Shown: positions 7,964 to 16,545, counted from the first letter of the stretch. The stretch is DNA of 64,000 nucleotides from Blastococcus aurantiacus (GCF_900102425.1 NZ_FNBT01000011.1:1-64000); one strand, 5' to 3'. The notes: generated by a model from the sequence alone, not told the origin. A program made the numbers and translations.

Positions 7964-8704
7964 TCAGGCGGTGGCGTTCCGACGCCGAGCCGAAAGGCCG
8001 AGCATCAACCCGGCGAGCCCGGCCACCAGTCCAGCGATGCTCAGGACGAAGGCCGTGACAGTCAGCCCGGACGTGCCGGAGTCTGCGGTGCCGGCAGCCG
8101 TGTCGCCGCCAGCGGCAGCCTCGGTCGCGTTGTCGGAAGTGTCGTCGCTGCCCGTCTCCGCGACCAGGGCCAGGACAGGGGCCGGGTCTTCGGGTTCCTG
8201 TCCGTCGATGGTGGGCTCGATCCAGGCCGATTCGCTGCCGTCGTCGTAGATCTGGATGATCGGCAGGGTGAGCTCCTCGACGTCAGGGAACGGGCCGCCG
8301 CTGAAGGAGAAGGTCTGGTACTGCCCTGGGCCGATGCCAGCGCCGGGCTCGGCAGTCCACGTGATTTCGGTGACCGCTTCGCTGACCTCGGTGCCGTGCA
8401 CGTCGACCGGGGGATCGATGGAGCTCCGCGTGAGGGTGGCGGTCCATCCCGGGATGGGCTTGGTCCGCAGCGACGCCAGGGGCGTGTCTCTCGAGATCTG
8501 GACCCGCAGCGTGGTCGTAGAGGCGGTGTCGCTCTCGTTGGGCACGCGGAACGTGACTTCCCCAAATCCGCCGGGAGCGGCGTCCGCGGAACTCACGCCG
8601 ATATGGGCGGAGGCAACACCCCCTCCGACCGTCAGGGCGGCGGTGATGGCGGCCAGGGAGACGGTCAGCATGCGGGTCGCGCGCGGAAGCACGGCGAGCT
8701 CCAT
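7964..8704 (-). CDS. YcnI-like (DUF1775) copper-binding membrane protein
   Basis: Secreted, membrane-tethered protein of the YcnI family, linked to copper delivery or handling. From ATG 8704 it has 246 residues. A signal peptide ends in GGGVASA directly before HIGVSS, so the mature protein would start with histidine, the residue that coordinates Cu(II) in characterised YcnI domains. Mature positions include the typical EVTFRVPNES and WTAEPGAGIGPGQY segments. A single membrane helix near the C-terminus is followed by RRR. ATG 8671 is an alternative start that leaves a more compact signal peptide. It is divergent from the DUF305 gene at 8998. Confidence 0.87.
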   Translation of the reverse strand: MELAVLPRATRMLTVSLAAITAALTVGGGVASAHIGVSSADAAPGGFGEVTFRVPNESDTASTTTLRVQISRDTPLASLRTKPIPGWTATLTRSSIDPPVDVHGTEVSEAVTEITWTAEPGAGIGPGQYQTFSFSGGPFPDVEELTLPIIQIYDDGSESAWIEPTIDGQEPEDPAPVLALVAETGSDDTSDNATEAAAGGDTAAGTADSGTSGLTVTAFVLSIAGLVAGLAGLMLGLSARRRNATA

Positions 8705-8914
8705 TCTCGTGAAGGGACCGGCATGTCGCCGAACCGGATTGTCGACGCATTGGTCGGTCCGGCCTGGTGGTTGGTTCCCGGTCGTGGACCGATGTGAGGT
8801 ACGGCACCGGCAGCTCTTGCACCCGTCCGTGCTCACAACGGCGGCCAGGTGGATGTGGACAGAACCAGTCGCCACGCACGGCGGCGCGGCAGCCTTGCAG
8901 CACGCTACAGCTTG

Positions 8915-8930
8915 CTACTATCCGCTGTAG
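8915..8930 (+). promoter_or_regulatory. candidate BlaI-type operator, site A (DUF305 promoter)
   Basis: CTACTATCCGCTGTAG fits CTA-N10-TAG. A wider inverted repeat, CTACAGC (8905-8911) with GCTGTAG (8924-8930), overlaps it. The embedded TACTAT would serve as a -10 box for the DUF305 gene at 8998. Its first nine bases are identical to the ctaD-facing strand of site B. Confidence 0.55.
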
Positions 8931-8997
8931 TACCGGCGCTCAGCTGGAGTGCTCAGCACGGAGGGCCGACGCCCTGTGACCGACTGGGAGACAGCGC

Positions 8998-9654
8998 ATG
9001 ACCCGAGTCGCCGCGACGCTCGTCCACCTCGCCGCCGCTCTAGGGGCCGTGGTTCTCCTCGTCGGCTGCTCGACTGATCCGGCCGACCCCGGCGCCAACA
9101 GGGCGTCCGCCAACAGCCCCGACGTGGACCAGGCGCCAGGCAGTAGCTCCACAGCTGTGCGAGAGGCCTTTAACAACGCTGACGTGACCTTCGTGCAGGG
9201 CGCGATTCCGCAACAGCACGGCGCCCTGGCCGCGGCCCAGCTCGCTGAGGGGCGGGCCGGCGATGCGCGGGTGCACAGCCTCAGTAGGCGGATCGAGGCG
9301 GCACAGAAGTCCGACGTCGAGACGATGGCGGGTTGGCTGTTCGAGTGGGGTGAACCCCTGCCCGAAGATCAGGATCTTGCGAACCATGGGCCTGACGACA
9401 TCGTCGATGGACCCGGATGGGGGAGCCCGTTCGACGAGGCGTTGGCCCGACTTGAGGTCGCCAGGGGCGTCGACTTCGACCGCTTGCTCCTCCAGGCGAT
9501 GGTGCAGAGTCACCAGAACGCCGTCGACATGGCCGAGACCGAAATCGCCGAAGGGGCCTACCCCGCCGCGGTGGCTCTTGCTCGCGACATCGTCCGGTTC
9601 CGAACTGCGGAGATCGAGGAGATGAAGGCGCTCCTGGTCGACCTCGGCGGCTGA
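8998..9654 (+). CDS. DUF305 lipoprotein with altered metal-site motifs
   Basis: Exported four-helix ferritin-like DUF305 protein, 218 residues, with lipobox LLVGC (Cys24) for membrane anchoring. DUF305 proteins usually carry two paired HH motifs, as the second copy at 28537 does. Here the first is IPQQHGAL and the second is MVQSHQNAV, so one His of each pair is lost. The fold is recognisable from the repeated AL-LA-I--FR-AEI-EM pattern at the C-terminus. Start ATG 8998 follows GGGAGACAGCGC. Metal binding may be weakened or changed; this is inference. Confidence 0.85.
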   Translation: MTRVAATLVHLAAALGAVVLLVGCSTDPADPGANRASANSPDVDQAPGSSSTAVREAFNNADVTFVQGAIPQQHGALAAAQLAEGRAGDARVHSLSRRIEAAQKSDVETMAGWLFEWGEPLPEDQDLANHGPDDIVDGPGWGSPFDEALARLEVARGVDFDRLLLQAMVQSHQNAVDMAETEIAEGAYPAAVALARDIVRFRTAEIEEMKALLVDLGG

Positions 9655-9674
9655 CCTATGAGCAAGGCTCCCGT

Positions 9675-10064
9675 CTAAGGCCGGGAAGGCCAGCGGCCCC
9701 TGCCGATGCTGGCAGCCCGAATCGCTCGCACCACGTCCGTCCCCCTGCATCCCTTGACCAGAAAGCCGGTGGCTCCCGCCTCGCGCGCGGCGCGCACCAA
9801 GGTGGGGGTGGACTCGGCACTGAACATCAGGACGCGGACGTCGGGTCGCTCGTCGGCCAGCAAGCGTGCTGCCTCGAGCCCAGAGCTGTTCGGCATGGAC
9901 ACGTCCATGAGTACGACGTCGGGGCGGACTCTTTTCGCCATCTCGACGGCCTCGTGCCCATCCACGGCTTCCCCGACGGCAGCTATTCCTTCGGTCTCGC
10001 GCAGCAGGTCGAGGACGGCGGCTCGCACGGCGGGATGGTCGTCGGCGATCAGCACGCGAATCAT
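9675..10064 (-). CDS. stand-alone receiver-domain response regulator
   Basis: Single-domain (REC) response regulator of 129 residues, NarL-type receiver. Acidic pocket DD at residues 9-10 (LIADDHPAVRA), phospho-acceptor Asp in VVLMDVSMPNSSG, conserved Ser/Thr in MFSAE and Lys in FLVKG are all present. It ends right after the receiver (GRGRWPSRP), so there is no DNA-binding output domain. Start ATG 10064 is preceded by a strong GGAGGAAG; the longer open frame upstream lacks coding character. No histidine kinase gene is near. It may act by protein contact, or it may be a truncated NarL-family regulator. Confidence 0.85.
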   Translation of the reverse strand: MIRVLIADDHPAVRAAVLDLLRETEGIAAVGEAVDGHEAVEMAKRVRPDVVLMDVSMPNSSGLEAARLLADERPDVRVLMFSAESTPTLVRAAREAGATGFLVKGCRGTDVVRAIRAASIGRGRWPSRP

Positions 10065-10138
10065 CCGCTTCCTCCGTAGTGCGAATCGAACCGGCGCCGA
10101 CAGGCGGTGGGCCGGGCGGCCCCGCGACGGCTTGGCGG

Positions 10139-11896
10139 TCAGGTGGGGTCGGGGTCGTTCGGCCCCTGGCGCTTGCCGCTGCCCGGGACGAGCTCGCTGA
10201 CCCCGGCGTAGGGCTGGTGGCGCTTGCCGGCGTGCGCCTCGTCCTGGAGCCGGTCGATCAGGTGCGGGTAGTGGGCCTCGAACGCGGGGCGCTCGGAGCG
10301 GATCCGGGGGATCTCCACGAAGTTGTGCCGCGGCGGCGGGGAGGAGGTTGCCCATTCCAGGGAGTTGCCGTGGCCCCACGGGTCATCGCGCAGGGCGAGC
10401 TTCCCGTACTTCCAGGACCGCACCACGTTGTAGATGAACGGGATCACCGAGGCCCCCAGCACGAAGCTGAAGATCGTGGAGATCATGTTCAGCGTGGTGA
10501 AGCTGTCGGTGGGCAGGTAGTCCACGTAGCGGCGCGGCATGCCCTGCGCCCCGAGCCAGTGCTGCACCAGGAACGTGCCGTGGAAGCCCACGAACGTCAT
10601 CCAGAACTGCAGCTTGGACAGCCGCTCGTCCATCATCCGGCCGCACATCTTGGGGAACCAGAACGCCACCCCGGCGTAGGCGGCGAACACCACGGTGCCG
10701 AACACCACGTAGTGGAAGTGCGCGACCACGAAGTAGGAGTCCGACACGTGCCAGTCCAGCGGCGGGGAGGCCAGCAGCACACCGGTCAGCCCACCGAGCA
10801 GGAAGGTGACCAGGAACCCGACCGACCACAGCATCGGGGACTCGAAGGTCATCTGGCCGCGCCACATGGTGCCGATCCAGTTGAAGAACTTCAGCCCCGT
10901 GGGCACCGCGATCAGGTAGGTGAGGAAAGCGAAGAACGGCAGCAGCACCGCCCCGGTGGCGTACATGTGGTGGGCCCACACCGCCAGGGAGAGGAAGCCG
11001 ATGGCCAGCGTCGCGCCGACCATGCCCTTGTAGCCGAACAGCGGCTTGCGGGCAAACACCGGGATGATCTCGGTGATGATGCCGAAGAACGGCAGCGCGA
11101 TGATGTAGACCTCGGGGTGGCCGAAGAACCAGAACAGGTGTTGCCACAGGATCGGGCCGCCGTTCTCGGCGGAGAAGATCAACGAACCTAGATTCCGGTC
11201 GGCCAGCAGCGCGAGCAGCGCCGCGGTGAGGATCGGGAAGGCCAGCAGGATCAGGATGGACGTGACCAGAGCATTCCAGGTGAAGATCGGCATCCGGAAC
11301 ATCGTCATGCCCGGCGCGCGCAGGCAGACGATCGTGGCGATGAAGTTGACGCCACCGAGGATCGTGCCGAGACCGGAGACGGCCAGGCCGCCGATCCACA
11401 GGTTCGCGCCGACACCGGGGGTGTGCACGACGTCGGACAGTGGCGTGTAGGCCGTCCACCCGAAGTCCGGGGCGCCACCGGGGGTGAGGAACGAGGACAC
11501 CACCATCGTGGACCCGAAGAGGAACAGCCAAAAAGACAGCGCGTTCAACCGGGGGAACGCCACATCCGGCGCACCGATCTGCAGCGGCATGATCAGGTTG
11601 GTGAACGCGAAGAACAGCGGCGTCGCGAACATCAGCAGCATCAGCGTGCCGTGCATCGTGAACAGCTGGTTGTACTGCTCCGGGGACAGGAACTGCAGCT
11701 CCGGGCGACCCAGCTCGGCCCGGATCAGCATGGCCATCAGGCCACCCAGGATGAAGAACACGAAAGCCGTAACCATGTACATCAGGCCGATCGTCTTGTG
11801 ATCGGTCGTCCGCAGCAGGTTCGACAGGCGCGTCCCCTTGGTCGGCGTGGGGACCAGACCGGGTCGGGAGACAATCGGAGCGGGGGCGATCGTCAC
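10139..11896 (-). CDS. ctaD: cytochrome c oxidase subunit I
   Basis: Catalytic heme-copper oxidase subunit, 585 residues with about 12 membrane helices; reduces O2 at the heme a3-CuB centre. Ligands visible: His82 and His395 for the low-spin heme, His260 with cross-linkable Tyr264 (HPEVY) plus His309/His310 for CuB, His393 for heme a3. The K-channel lysine (TGLKFFNW, Lys336) marks an A-type oxidase. Start GTG 11896. No ctaC, ctaE or ctaF is adjacent, so this is a lone, probably second, copy that must pair with subunits encoded elsewhere. Operator site B lies just upstream, shared with the divergent blaI. Confidence 0.96.
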   Translation of the reverse strand: MTIAPAPIVSRPGLVPTPTKGTRLSNLLRTTDHKTIGLMYMVTAFVFFILGGLMAMLIRAELGRPELQFLSPEQYNQLFTMHGTLMLLMFATPLFFAFTNLIMPLQIGAPDVAFPRLNALSFWLFLFGSTMVVSSFLTPGGAPDFGWTAYTPLSDVVHTPGVGANLWIGGLAVSGLGTILGGVNFIATIVCLRAPGMTMFRMPIFTWNALVTSILILLAFPILTAALLALLADRNLGSLIFSAENGGPILWQHLFWFFGHPEVYIIALPFFGIITEIIPVFARKPLFGYKGMVGATLAIGFLSLAVWAHHMYATGAVLLPFFAFLTYLIAVPTGLKFFNWIGTMWRGQMTFESPMLWSVGFLVTFLLGGLTGVLLASPPLDWHVSDSYFVVAHFHYVVFGTVVFAAYAGVAFWFPKMCGRMMDERLSKLQFWMTFVGFHGTFLVQHWLGAQGMPRRYVDYLPTDSFTTLNMISTIFSFVLGASVIPFIYNVVRSWKYGKLALRDDPWGHGNSLEWATSSPPPRHNFVEIPRIRSERPAFEAHYPHLIDRLQDEAHAGKRHQPYAGVSELVPGSGKRQGPNDPDPT

Positions 11897-11961
11897 CGTC
11901 GCGACTCACTTCCACGAGTGGGCTGTGGCAACCGGCTGTGCGGGGAGCAAGCGGTCGCCCT

Positions 11962-11977
11962 CTAAGCTGGATAGTAG
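11962..11977 (-). promoter_or_regulatory. candidate BlaI-type operator, site B (ctaD/blaI intergenic)
   Basis: Read towards ctaD the site is CTACTATCCAGCTTAG, a CTA-N10-TAG dyad with TACTAT as a possible -10 box. It sits in the 141-base gap between divergent ctaD and blaI, the place expected for an autoregulated BlaI operator. A second palindrome, CTAGCTAG, follows at 11987-11994. Confidence 0.6.
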
Positions 11978-12037
11978 ACACGTCTCCTAGCTAGAGTCGT
12001 AGATCGAGGGGCTGAACGCCCCAGGCGGGCCCATCCA

Positions 12038-12463
12038 GTGGATCTGCGCAGCTCGAGCACGGGAAAGAAGGCGCGCGTGCGACCGTTCGGAGACCTCGAG
12101 GCAGCGATCATGGCCGAGCTCTGGGATCGGGGGCAGCCGGCGACTGTGCGGGACGTCCTTGCGGCGCTCAACGGGACTCGAAGCCTGGCCTACATCACCG
12201 TCATGACGGTGATGGACAACCTGCACCGCAAGGGGCAACTCGGGCGAGAGATGACCGGGCGCGCCTGGCTGTATCGACCGATCCGTACGCGGGCCGAGCA
12301 CGCGGCGGCTCTGCTGCAGGACGTGCTCGCGGACGCAGGAGACAGGCAGGCAGCGCTGATTCACTTCGTCGCCGACCTGGACTCCGACAGCGTCAGCCAG
12401 CTGCGGTCCGCGGTCGAGGCCGCTCGTCGGCGGGAGAACCAGACGCGAGGCGACACGGCGTGA
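12038..12463 (+). CDS. BlaI/MecI/CopY-family transcriptional repressor
   Basis: Winged-helix repressor of 141 residues, the family's usual size. The N-terminal domain shows FGDLEAAIMAELWDRGQPAT, VRDVLAAL, and YITVMTVMDNLHRKGQLGRE, the typical recognition-helix and wing pattern. The C-terminal helical part supports dimerisation. Start GTG 12038. The four-base overlap with the M56 gene gives a classic repressor-protease pair. In Mycobacterium tuberculosis the BlaI homologue controls blaC and also respiration-related genes, so a respiratory regulon here is plausible. No beta-lactamase gene is nearby. Confidence 0.93.
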   Translation: MDLRSSSTGKKARVRPFGDLEAAIMAELWDRGQPATVRDVLAALNGTRSLAYITVMTVMDNLHRKGQLGREMTGRAWLYRPIRTRAEHAAALLQDVLADAGDRQAALIHFVADLDSDSVSQLRSAVEAARRRENQTRGDTA

Positions 12464-13398
12464 TCGCCGGCCTGAGCCTGCTCGCGACCGCGAGCGTGGT
12501 CCTTGCGTTAGGACCACGCCTGGCGACCACGCCCTGGACTCAGCAGGCACCTCGCCTGGCCATCATGACGTGGCAGGCCTTGACGGTGAGCGTTGTCGTC
12601 ACGGTAGCGCTCGCTGGCGTGACGATGCTGATCCCGCTCACCGCTCTGGCCGGTGGTCTCGGTGGAATGGTGCACGCCTGCGCCGAGAGCATCACCGCGG
12701 CCTACGGCTCATCCCAGTTCCTGCCGGTCAAGCTGGTGGGCGCCGTCCTTGCGGGTGCTCTGCCGATATGGGTCGTCGTCTGCGCTGTCCGGGTCCTCTG
12801 CTCAGGCTGGCGGGATCGTCGTCGACTGCACCGCTCGCTTCGCCTGGTGAGCAGGGATGCCCTTCATGGCGTGGCGGTCATCGACTCGCCTGCTGCGGCT
12901 GCGTTCTGCGTTCCCGGTCGCAACGGGCAGATCGTCATCACGCGTGGAGCCCTCGACCGACTGTCGTCGCGCGAGCTGGACAGCGTCTTGGCGCATGAGG
13001 CGGCGCACCTTCGGGAGCGGCACATCTGGGCCCTCGCCCTGTCGGAGGTGCTGGCCACCGCCTTCCCCGGCGTCCGCCTCTTCGAGGTTGCTCGAGGTGA
13101 GACGCGTCAGCTCATCGAGCTGATGGCCGACGACGCCGCGGCCCGACAGGTGGACCGCGTCAGCGTGGCCTCGGCGATCGTCAGCTTGGTCGAGATGAGG
13201 GCCCCGACGTCCGCGCTGGCCATGGCGCAGGACGCGGCCGTGCTACGGGTCTCGCGGCTGCTCGATCCCCGGCCGCCGTTGGAGCCGTGGCGCTACCGGG
13301 CCGCGGCCTTCGGCGCCTCCGCTGTCATCCTGGTCCCGTTGCTCATCGCGGGATATCCGGCCCTGTGCGCGGCCCTCAGCGACCTCTGCAACATCTGA
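12460..13398 (+). CDS. M56-family membrane metallopeptidase (BlaR1-like protease part)
   Basis: Membrane zinc protease of 312 residues with the HEAAHLRERH active-site motif near residue 180 and four predicted membrane helices. It has no penicillin-binding sensor domain after the last helix, so the inducing signal is unknown. In the family the protease cleaves or inactivates the BlaI-type repressor encoded next to it. Start GTG 12460 overlaps blaI by four bases, and the stop overlaps the cupredoxin start in TGATG, so all three are likely one operon. Confidence 0.9.
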   Translation: MIAGLSLLATASVVLALGPRLATTPWTQQAPRLAIMTWQALTVSVVVTVALAGVTMLIPLTALAGGLGGMVHACAESITAAYGSSQFLPVKLVGAVLAGALPIWVVVCAVRVLCSGWRDRRRLHRSLRLVSRDALHGVAVIDSPAAAAFCVPGRNGQIVITRGALDRLSSRELDSVLAHEAAHLRERHIWALALSEVLATAFPGVRLFEVARGETRQLIELMADDAAARQVDRVSVASAIVSLVEMRAPTSALAMAQDAAVLRVSRLLDPRPPLEPWRYRAAAFGASAVILVPLLIAGYPALCAALSDLCNI

Positions 13399-13856
13399 TG
13401 GGGTCCACCTCGTCGCCCGGCATCCCTCGTCGGGCCGTCCTGATCGGCGGCTTGGCCGGCCTGGGGACGCTGGCGCTGGCTGCCTGCGGTGGCGACAGCA
13501 AAGCCCCGGAGAGCTCGGACGACGCGCCTCAGGGTGACGTGACGGTGCAGCCTGACGGTGCGCAGGAAATTACTGTGGTGGTCCGCGACGACTACGTCTT
13601 CTACCCATCGGCATTCACCGTCACCACCGGACTGGTCCGCATCACCGTGACGAGCGAAGCCGAGCAGATGGTCCACAACCTCGTGTTCACGCCCGGCGCC
13701 GGCCCCGTTGAGATCGACGAGGGGATCTCCATCCTTCCCGCGGGCACCACGGACACCTTCGAGTTCACCGTCGAGCGGCCCGGCGACTACGGGTTCGAGT
13801 GCTCGTTCCACGCCGCGCTCGGACAGATCGGCACGATGACCGTCACGGCGGTCTGA
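13398..13856 (+). CDS. cupredoxin lipoprotein with Gln in the axial-ligand position
   Basis: Small blue-copper-type protein of 152 residues, exported as a lipoprotein: PRRAVLIGG... LALAAC gives a twin-Arg-like signal and lipobox. The type 1 copper ligands are visible: His93 (EQMVHNLVF), Cys135 and His138 (ECSFH). The residue five after the second His, where plastocyanin has its Met ligand, is Gln143 (HAALGQIGT). This is the arrangement of stellacyanins, which have low potentials. It is co-transcribed with blaI and the M56 gene, so its level may be part of the same response. Role as electron carrier or copper donor to an oxidase is inference. Confidence 0.85.
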   Translation: MGSTSSPGIPRRAVLIGGLAGLGTLALAACGGDSKAPESSDDAPQGDVTVQPDGAQEITVVVRDDYVFYPSAFTVTTGLVRITVTSEAEQMVHNLVFTPGAGPVEIDEGISILPAGTTDTFEFTVERPGDYGFECSFHAALGQIGTMTVTAV

Positions 13857-13865
13857 GCCCGCCGG

Positions 13866-14804
13866 TCACTCGTGGGCGATGGCCTCGTGGGACGCATGTG
13901 CCCGGGCCTCGAGCTGGAAGGTCGAGTGCTCGACGCTGACGGGGAAGTGGCCGGCCAGGCACTCCTGCAACTGATCGAGAAGCTGCGGGGCATGTCCATC
14001 CGTGAAGCACAGGTCCTCGATGACCACGTGCGCGGTGAGGACGGGCAGCCCGCTGGTGATCTGCGAGGCGTGCAGCTCGTGGACCTCGAGCACATGCGGT
14101 ACGCCGAGCAGGTGCCTGCGGACCTCGTCAAGATCCAGCCCGGGTGGGGTCGCCTCGAGGAGCACGGACACGGTCTCGCGCAGCAGCTTGATGGTGCGGG
14201 GCACGATCAGGACAGCGATGAGCAGGGAAGCCACGGCGTCGGCCTGTTGCCAGCCCGTCAGCATGATCACGAGGGCGGCGACCACCACCGCGACCGAGCC
14301 GAAGGCGTCGTTCAGCACCTCGAGGAACGCGGCCCGCATGTTCACGTTGTCGCTGCGCCCGCCCCTGGTCAGAACCAGGATTCCGATCGCGTTCGCCGCG
14401 AGACCGACGATGCCGAAGATGATGACCCCGGTCGTGGCGATCTCCGGAGGTTCGAAGAGGCGACGGATGCCTTCGATGAGGATGTAGGTGCCGACGACGA
14501 ACAGGGCCGCTGCCTGCACGGTGGCGCCGAGGACCTCGGCGCGCCGGTATCCCCAGGTGCGCGTGGCTGTGGCCGGTCGCATCGCCAGGCTCGCGGCGAT
14601 CAACGCGATGGCCAGACCGCCGGCGTCGGTGAGCATGTGCCCGGCGTCGGCCAGCAGTGCCAGGCTGCCGGTCAGCAGCGCGCCGACGACTTCGACGACG
14701 AGCACCGTCGCGGTGAGCCCGAGGACGACGGCGAGTCGGCGCCGATGGTCGCTCGGACTCCCCGCTCCGGCGCCGCCGTGCGAGTGCCCGTGTTCGCCGC
14801 TCAT
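13866..14804 (-). CDS. CDF-family cation efflux transporter (CzcD-like)
   Basis: Inner-membrane divalent metal exporter, 312 residues with six helices and a cytoplasmic C-terminal domain. The N-terminus MSGEHGHSHGGAG is His-rich. Metal-site motifs LLADAGHMLTDAGG (TM2) and NMRAAFLEVLNDAFGSVAV (TM5) place it with the Zn/Co/Cd CzcD group. Start ATG 14804 overlaps the methyltransferase-like gene stop by four bases. It is the last gene of the cmtR operon. Confidence 0.93.
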   Translation of the reverse strand: MSGEHGHSHGGAGAGSPSDHRRRLAVVLGLTATVLVVEVVGALLTGSLALLADAGHMLTDAGGLAIALIAASLAMRPATATRTWGYRRAEVLGATVQAAALFVVGTYILIEGIRRLFEPPEIATTGVIIFGIVGLAANAIGILVLTRGGRSDNVNMRAAFLEVLNDAFGSVAVVVAALVIMLTGWQQADAVASLLIAVLIVPRTIKLLRETVSVLLEATPPGLDLDEVRRHLLGVPHVLEVHELHASQITSGLPVLTAHVVIEDLCFTDGHAPQLLDQLQECLAGHFPVSVEHSTFQLEARAHASHEAIAHE

Positions 14805-15430
14805 CGGATCCTCGCCTCCGCGGGCGCGGGTAGGCGGCCGACGCCGGGGACGAACCGTCCGGTAGTCGACGCGTAGGTCCGGTAGCGCCTGGGGTGTGCG
14901 GCGAGCAGGTACGGCTCCTCGATGAGTCGCACCTGAAGTTCCACCGCAACCGTCAAGCACACGAGCGCCACGACCGACAGCCACGTGGGGACCATGAGCG
15001 TCAGCCCGGCCTGGGTGGCGACCATGGCGGTGAAGATCGGGTTGCGGACGAGTGCGAACAGGCCGCCGGTCACGAGATCGGTGCGCTCGGACTCGTCGAC
15101 GCCGATCCGCCACGACGTCCCCATGCCGGATTGCGCCAGCACCACCCCGATGAAGCCCGCGATCACCAGCAGGAGTCCGACGACCGCCATCGCCGAGACG
15201 TCGTCACCCGCGGGCGGTGCGACGACGCCGGCTACGGCCAGCACCAGGGACGCGGCGCTCACCACCAGCGCGAGCACGAACAGGACGCCTGCCCACCAGC
15301 GCAGCGAACCTGGAGTGCCCGAGATGCCGTGGAAACCGGAACTGCCGGTGCGCCGGATCTGCACCGCGGTGCGCACCCCGAACACGACCACGAGCGCGAC
15401 CAGGTAGAGCACGAGCGCGGCGGTGCTCAT
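14801..15430 (-). CDS. isoprenylcysteine carboxyl methyltransferase (ICMT)-family membrane protein
   Basis: Integral membrane protein of 209 residues, about five helices. The C-terminal half has the ICMT/PEMT pattern LVTGGLFALVRNPIFTAMV with the later EEPYLLAAHPRRYRTYASTT. Bacteria have no prenylated CaaX proteins of this kind, so the substrate is unknown; related genes often sit beside metal exporters. Start ATG 15430 overlaps the upstream CDF gene, and the stop overlaps the downstream one, which fixes it in the operon. Confidence 0.85.
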   Translation of the reverse strand: MSTAALVLYLVALVVVFGVRTAVQIRRTGSSGFHGISGTPGSLRWWAGVLFVLALVVSAASLVLAVAGVVAPPAGDDVSAMAVVGLLLVIAGFIGVVLAQSGMGTSWRIGVDESERTDLVTGGLFALVRNPIFTAMVATQAGLTLMVPTWLSVVALVCLTVAVELQVRLIEEPYLLAAHPRRYRTYASTTGRFVPGVGRLPAPAEARIR

Positions 15431-16170
15431 GACGCGGACCCAGCGCAGCAGGAGCAGCCGGGCGAACAGCCGCAGTCGTCGTCCGCGGAGTTTGCCGCGG
15501 TGGGGCGGAGGGCTGCGGCAGGGGAGCAGCAGGCGTCCCCTGCCCAGGCTTCCCTGCCCTCCTTCACGGCCACCGCCGCGATCACGAGCGCGGCGATCGG
15601 GTCCGCCCACGACCAGCCGAACAGGCTGTTGAGAGCCAGCCCCACCAGGAGCACCGCCGACAGATAGGTGCACAGCAGCGTCTGCTTGGAGTCGGCCACC
15701 GCCGACGCGGACCCGAGTTCCCGTCCCGCGCGGCGCTGCAGGTAGGACAGCACCGGCATGATGGCCAGGCTCAGCGCGGCGAGCACCAGTCCGACGGAGG
15801 AGTGCTTGGCCTCGCTGGAACCCAGCAGGGTGCGCACGGCATCGACGGTGACGAAGGTGGCCAGGGCGAAGAAGGAGACGGCAATGACCTTGAGCGCGAT
15901 CTTCTCCCGCGCCTCCGGGTCGCGGCCGGCGAACTGCCAGGCCACCGCTGCAGCCGAGGCCACCTCGATGATCGAGTCGAGCCCGAATCCGATGAGCGCG
16001 GACGACGAGGCGGCCGCGCCCGCGCTGAGCGCGACCACCGCTTCGATCACGTTGTAGGTGATCGTGAGGGCGACGAAGAGCCGGATTCGACGGGTCAGCA
16101 GGGCGCGGCGGTCAAGGCTCGGCGCGCTCACCGCGTTGGATGTCGTCAGGTGCAGGTCTTGCGTGCTCAT
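15427..16170 (-). CDS. cation transporter with Cys-rich tail
   Basis: CDF-type cation transporter of 247 residues with five to six helices. The metal site is in ALIGFGLDSIIEVASA and ALVADSKQT-like (SAVADSKQTLLCTYLS) segments. The C-terminus ends in a Cys cluster (DDDCGCSPGCSCCAGS) after CCSPAAA, which could bind soft metals such as Cd, Pb or Cu. Start ATG 16170 overlaps the cmtR stop in TGATG. It is the first transporter behind the CmtR-type sensor. Confidence 0.9.
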   Translation of the reverse strand: MSTQDLHLTTSNAVSAPSLDRRALLTRRIRLFVALTITYNVIEAVVALSAGAAASSSALIGFGLDSIIEVASAAAVAWQFAGRDPEAREKIALKVIAVSFFALATFVTVDAVRTLLGSSEAKHSSVGLVLAALSLAIMPVLSYLQRRAGRELGSASAVADSKQTLLCTYLSAVLLVGLALNSLFGWSWADPIAALVIAAVAVKEGREAWAGDACCSPAAALRPTAANSADDDCGCSPGCSCCAGSAS

Positions 16171-16496
16171 CAGCAGCACTCCTCATCGGGAGCCAGCAGG
16201 CATGCCTCGGGGTCGACCGCCAGGACGACGCCCAGGAGGTCACCGAGAGCGTGGGCCAGGCGGGAGTCGGCCAGCTCATAGCGCGACCGCCGTCCCTCGG
16301 GGACGGCGACGACCAAGCCACAGCCCCGCAGGCAGGACAGGTGGTTGGAGAGGTTCTGTCGTGTCACGCCCAGCAGTTCGGCGAGCTCCGAGGGGTAGCC
16401 GGGCCCTTCGCGTAGCGCCAGCAACAACCGGGCGCGTGTCGGATCGGACAGGGCGTGACCGAAGCGGGAGAGGACCTCGGCATGGAGGACGGGCAT
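16170..16496 (-). CDS. cmtR: ArsR/SmtB-family metal sensor, CmtR-like
   Basis: Winged-helix metal-responsive repressor of 108 residues. It matches CmtR (the Cd/Pb sensor of Mycobacterium tuberculosis) in the recognition helix LGVTRQNLSNHLSCLRGCGL with both CmtR Cys ligands, and in the C-terminal VVLAVDPEACLL containing the third Cys. It ends in EECC, adding two more thiols. Start ATG 16496 is chosen because the likely operator lies just upstream; a GTG/ATG further up (about 16535) would place the operator inside the gene. It represses and heads the two-exporter operon. Confidence 0.9.
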   Translation of the reverse strand: MPVLHAEVLSRFGHALSDPTRARLLLALREGPGYPSELAELLGVTRQNLSNHLSCLRGCGLVVAVPEGRRSRYELADSRLAHALGDLLGVVLAVDPEACLLAPDEECC

Positions 16497-16512
16497 CACG
16501 GGCAAGACTGTA

Positions 16513-16524
16513 CAGCGATTGCTG
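16513..16524. promoter_or_regulatory. candidate CmtR operator
   Basis: CAGCGATTGCTG is an inverted repeat (CAGC-N4-GCTG) immediately upstream of the cmtR start, inside the TGTACAGCGATTGCTGAATA tract. ArsR-family repressors commonly bind such dyads over their own promoter. Specific recognition by this protein is inference. Confidence 0.5.
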
Positions 16525-16545
16525 AATACAGCCAAGCCTGTCTGC

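Noticed and set aside
7940-7970. Possible tRNA-Leu 3' end copy (att site) at the end of the truncated integrase
   Set aside because: No GGGGGTTCAAGTCCCCC-like sequence is present here or elsewhere that I could find inside the window, so the left att site must be outside or lost.
16497-16535. Upstream start of cmtR giving 13 more residues
   Set aside because: It would place the inverted repeat 16513-16524 inside the coding region; family members start near the MPVLHAEV position.
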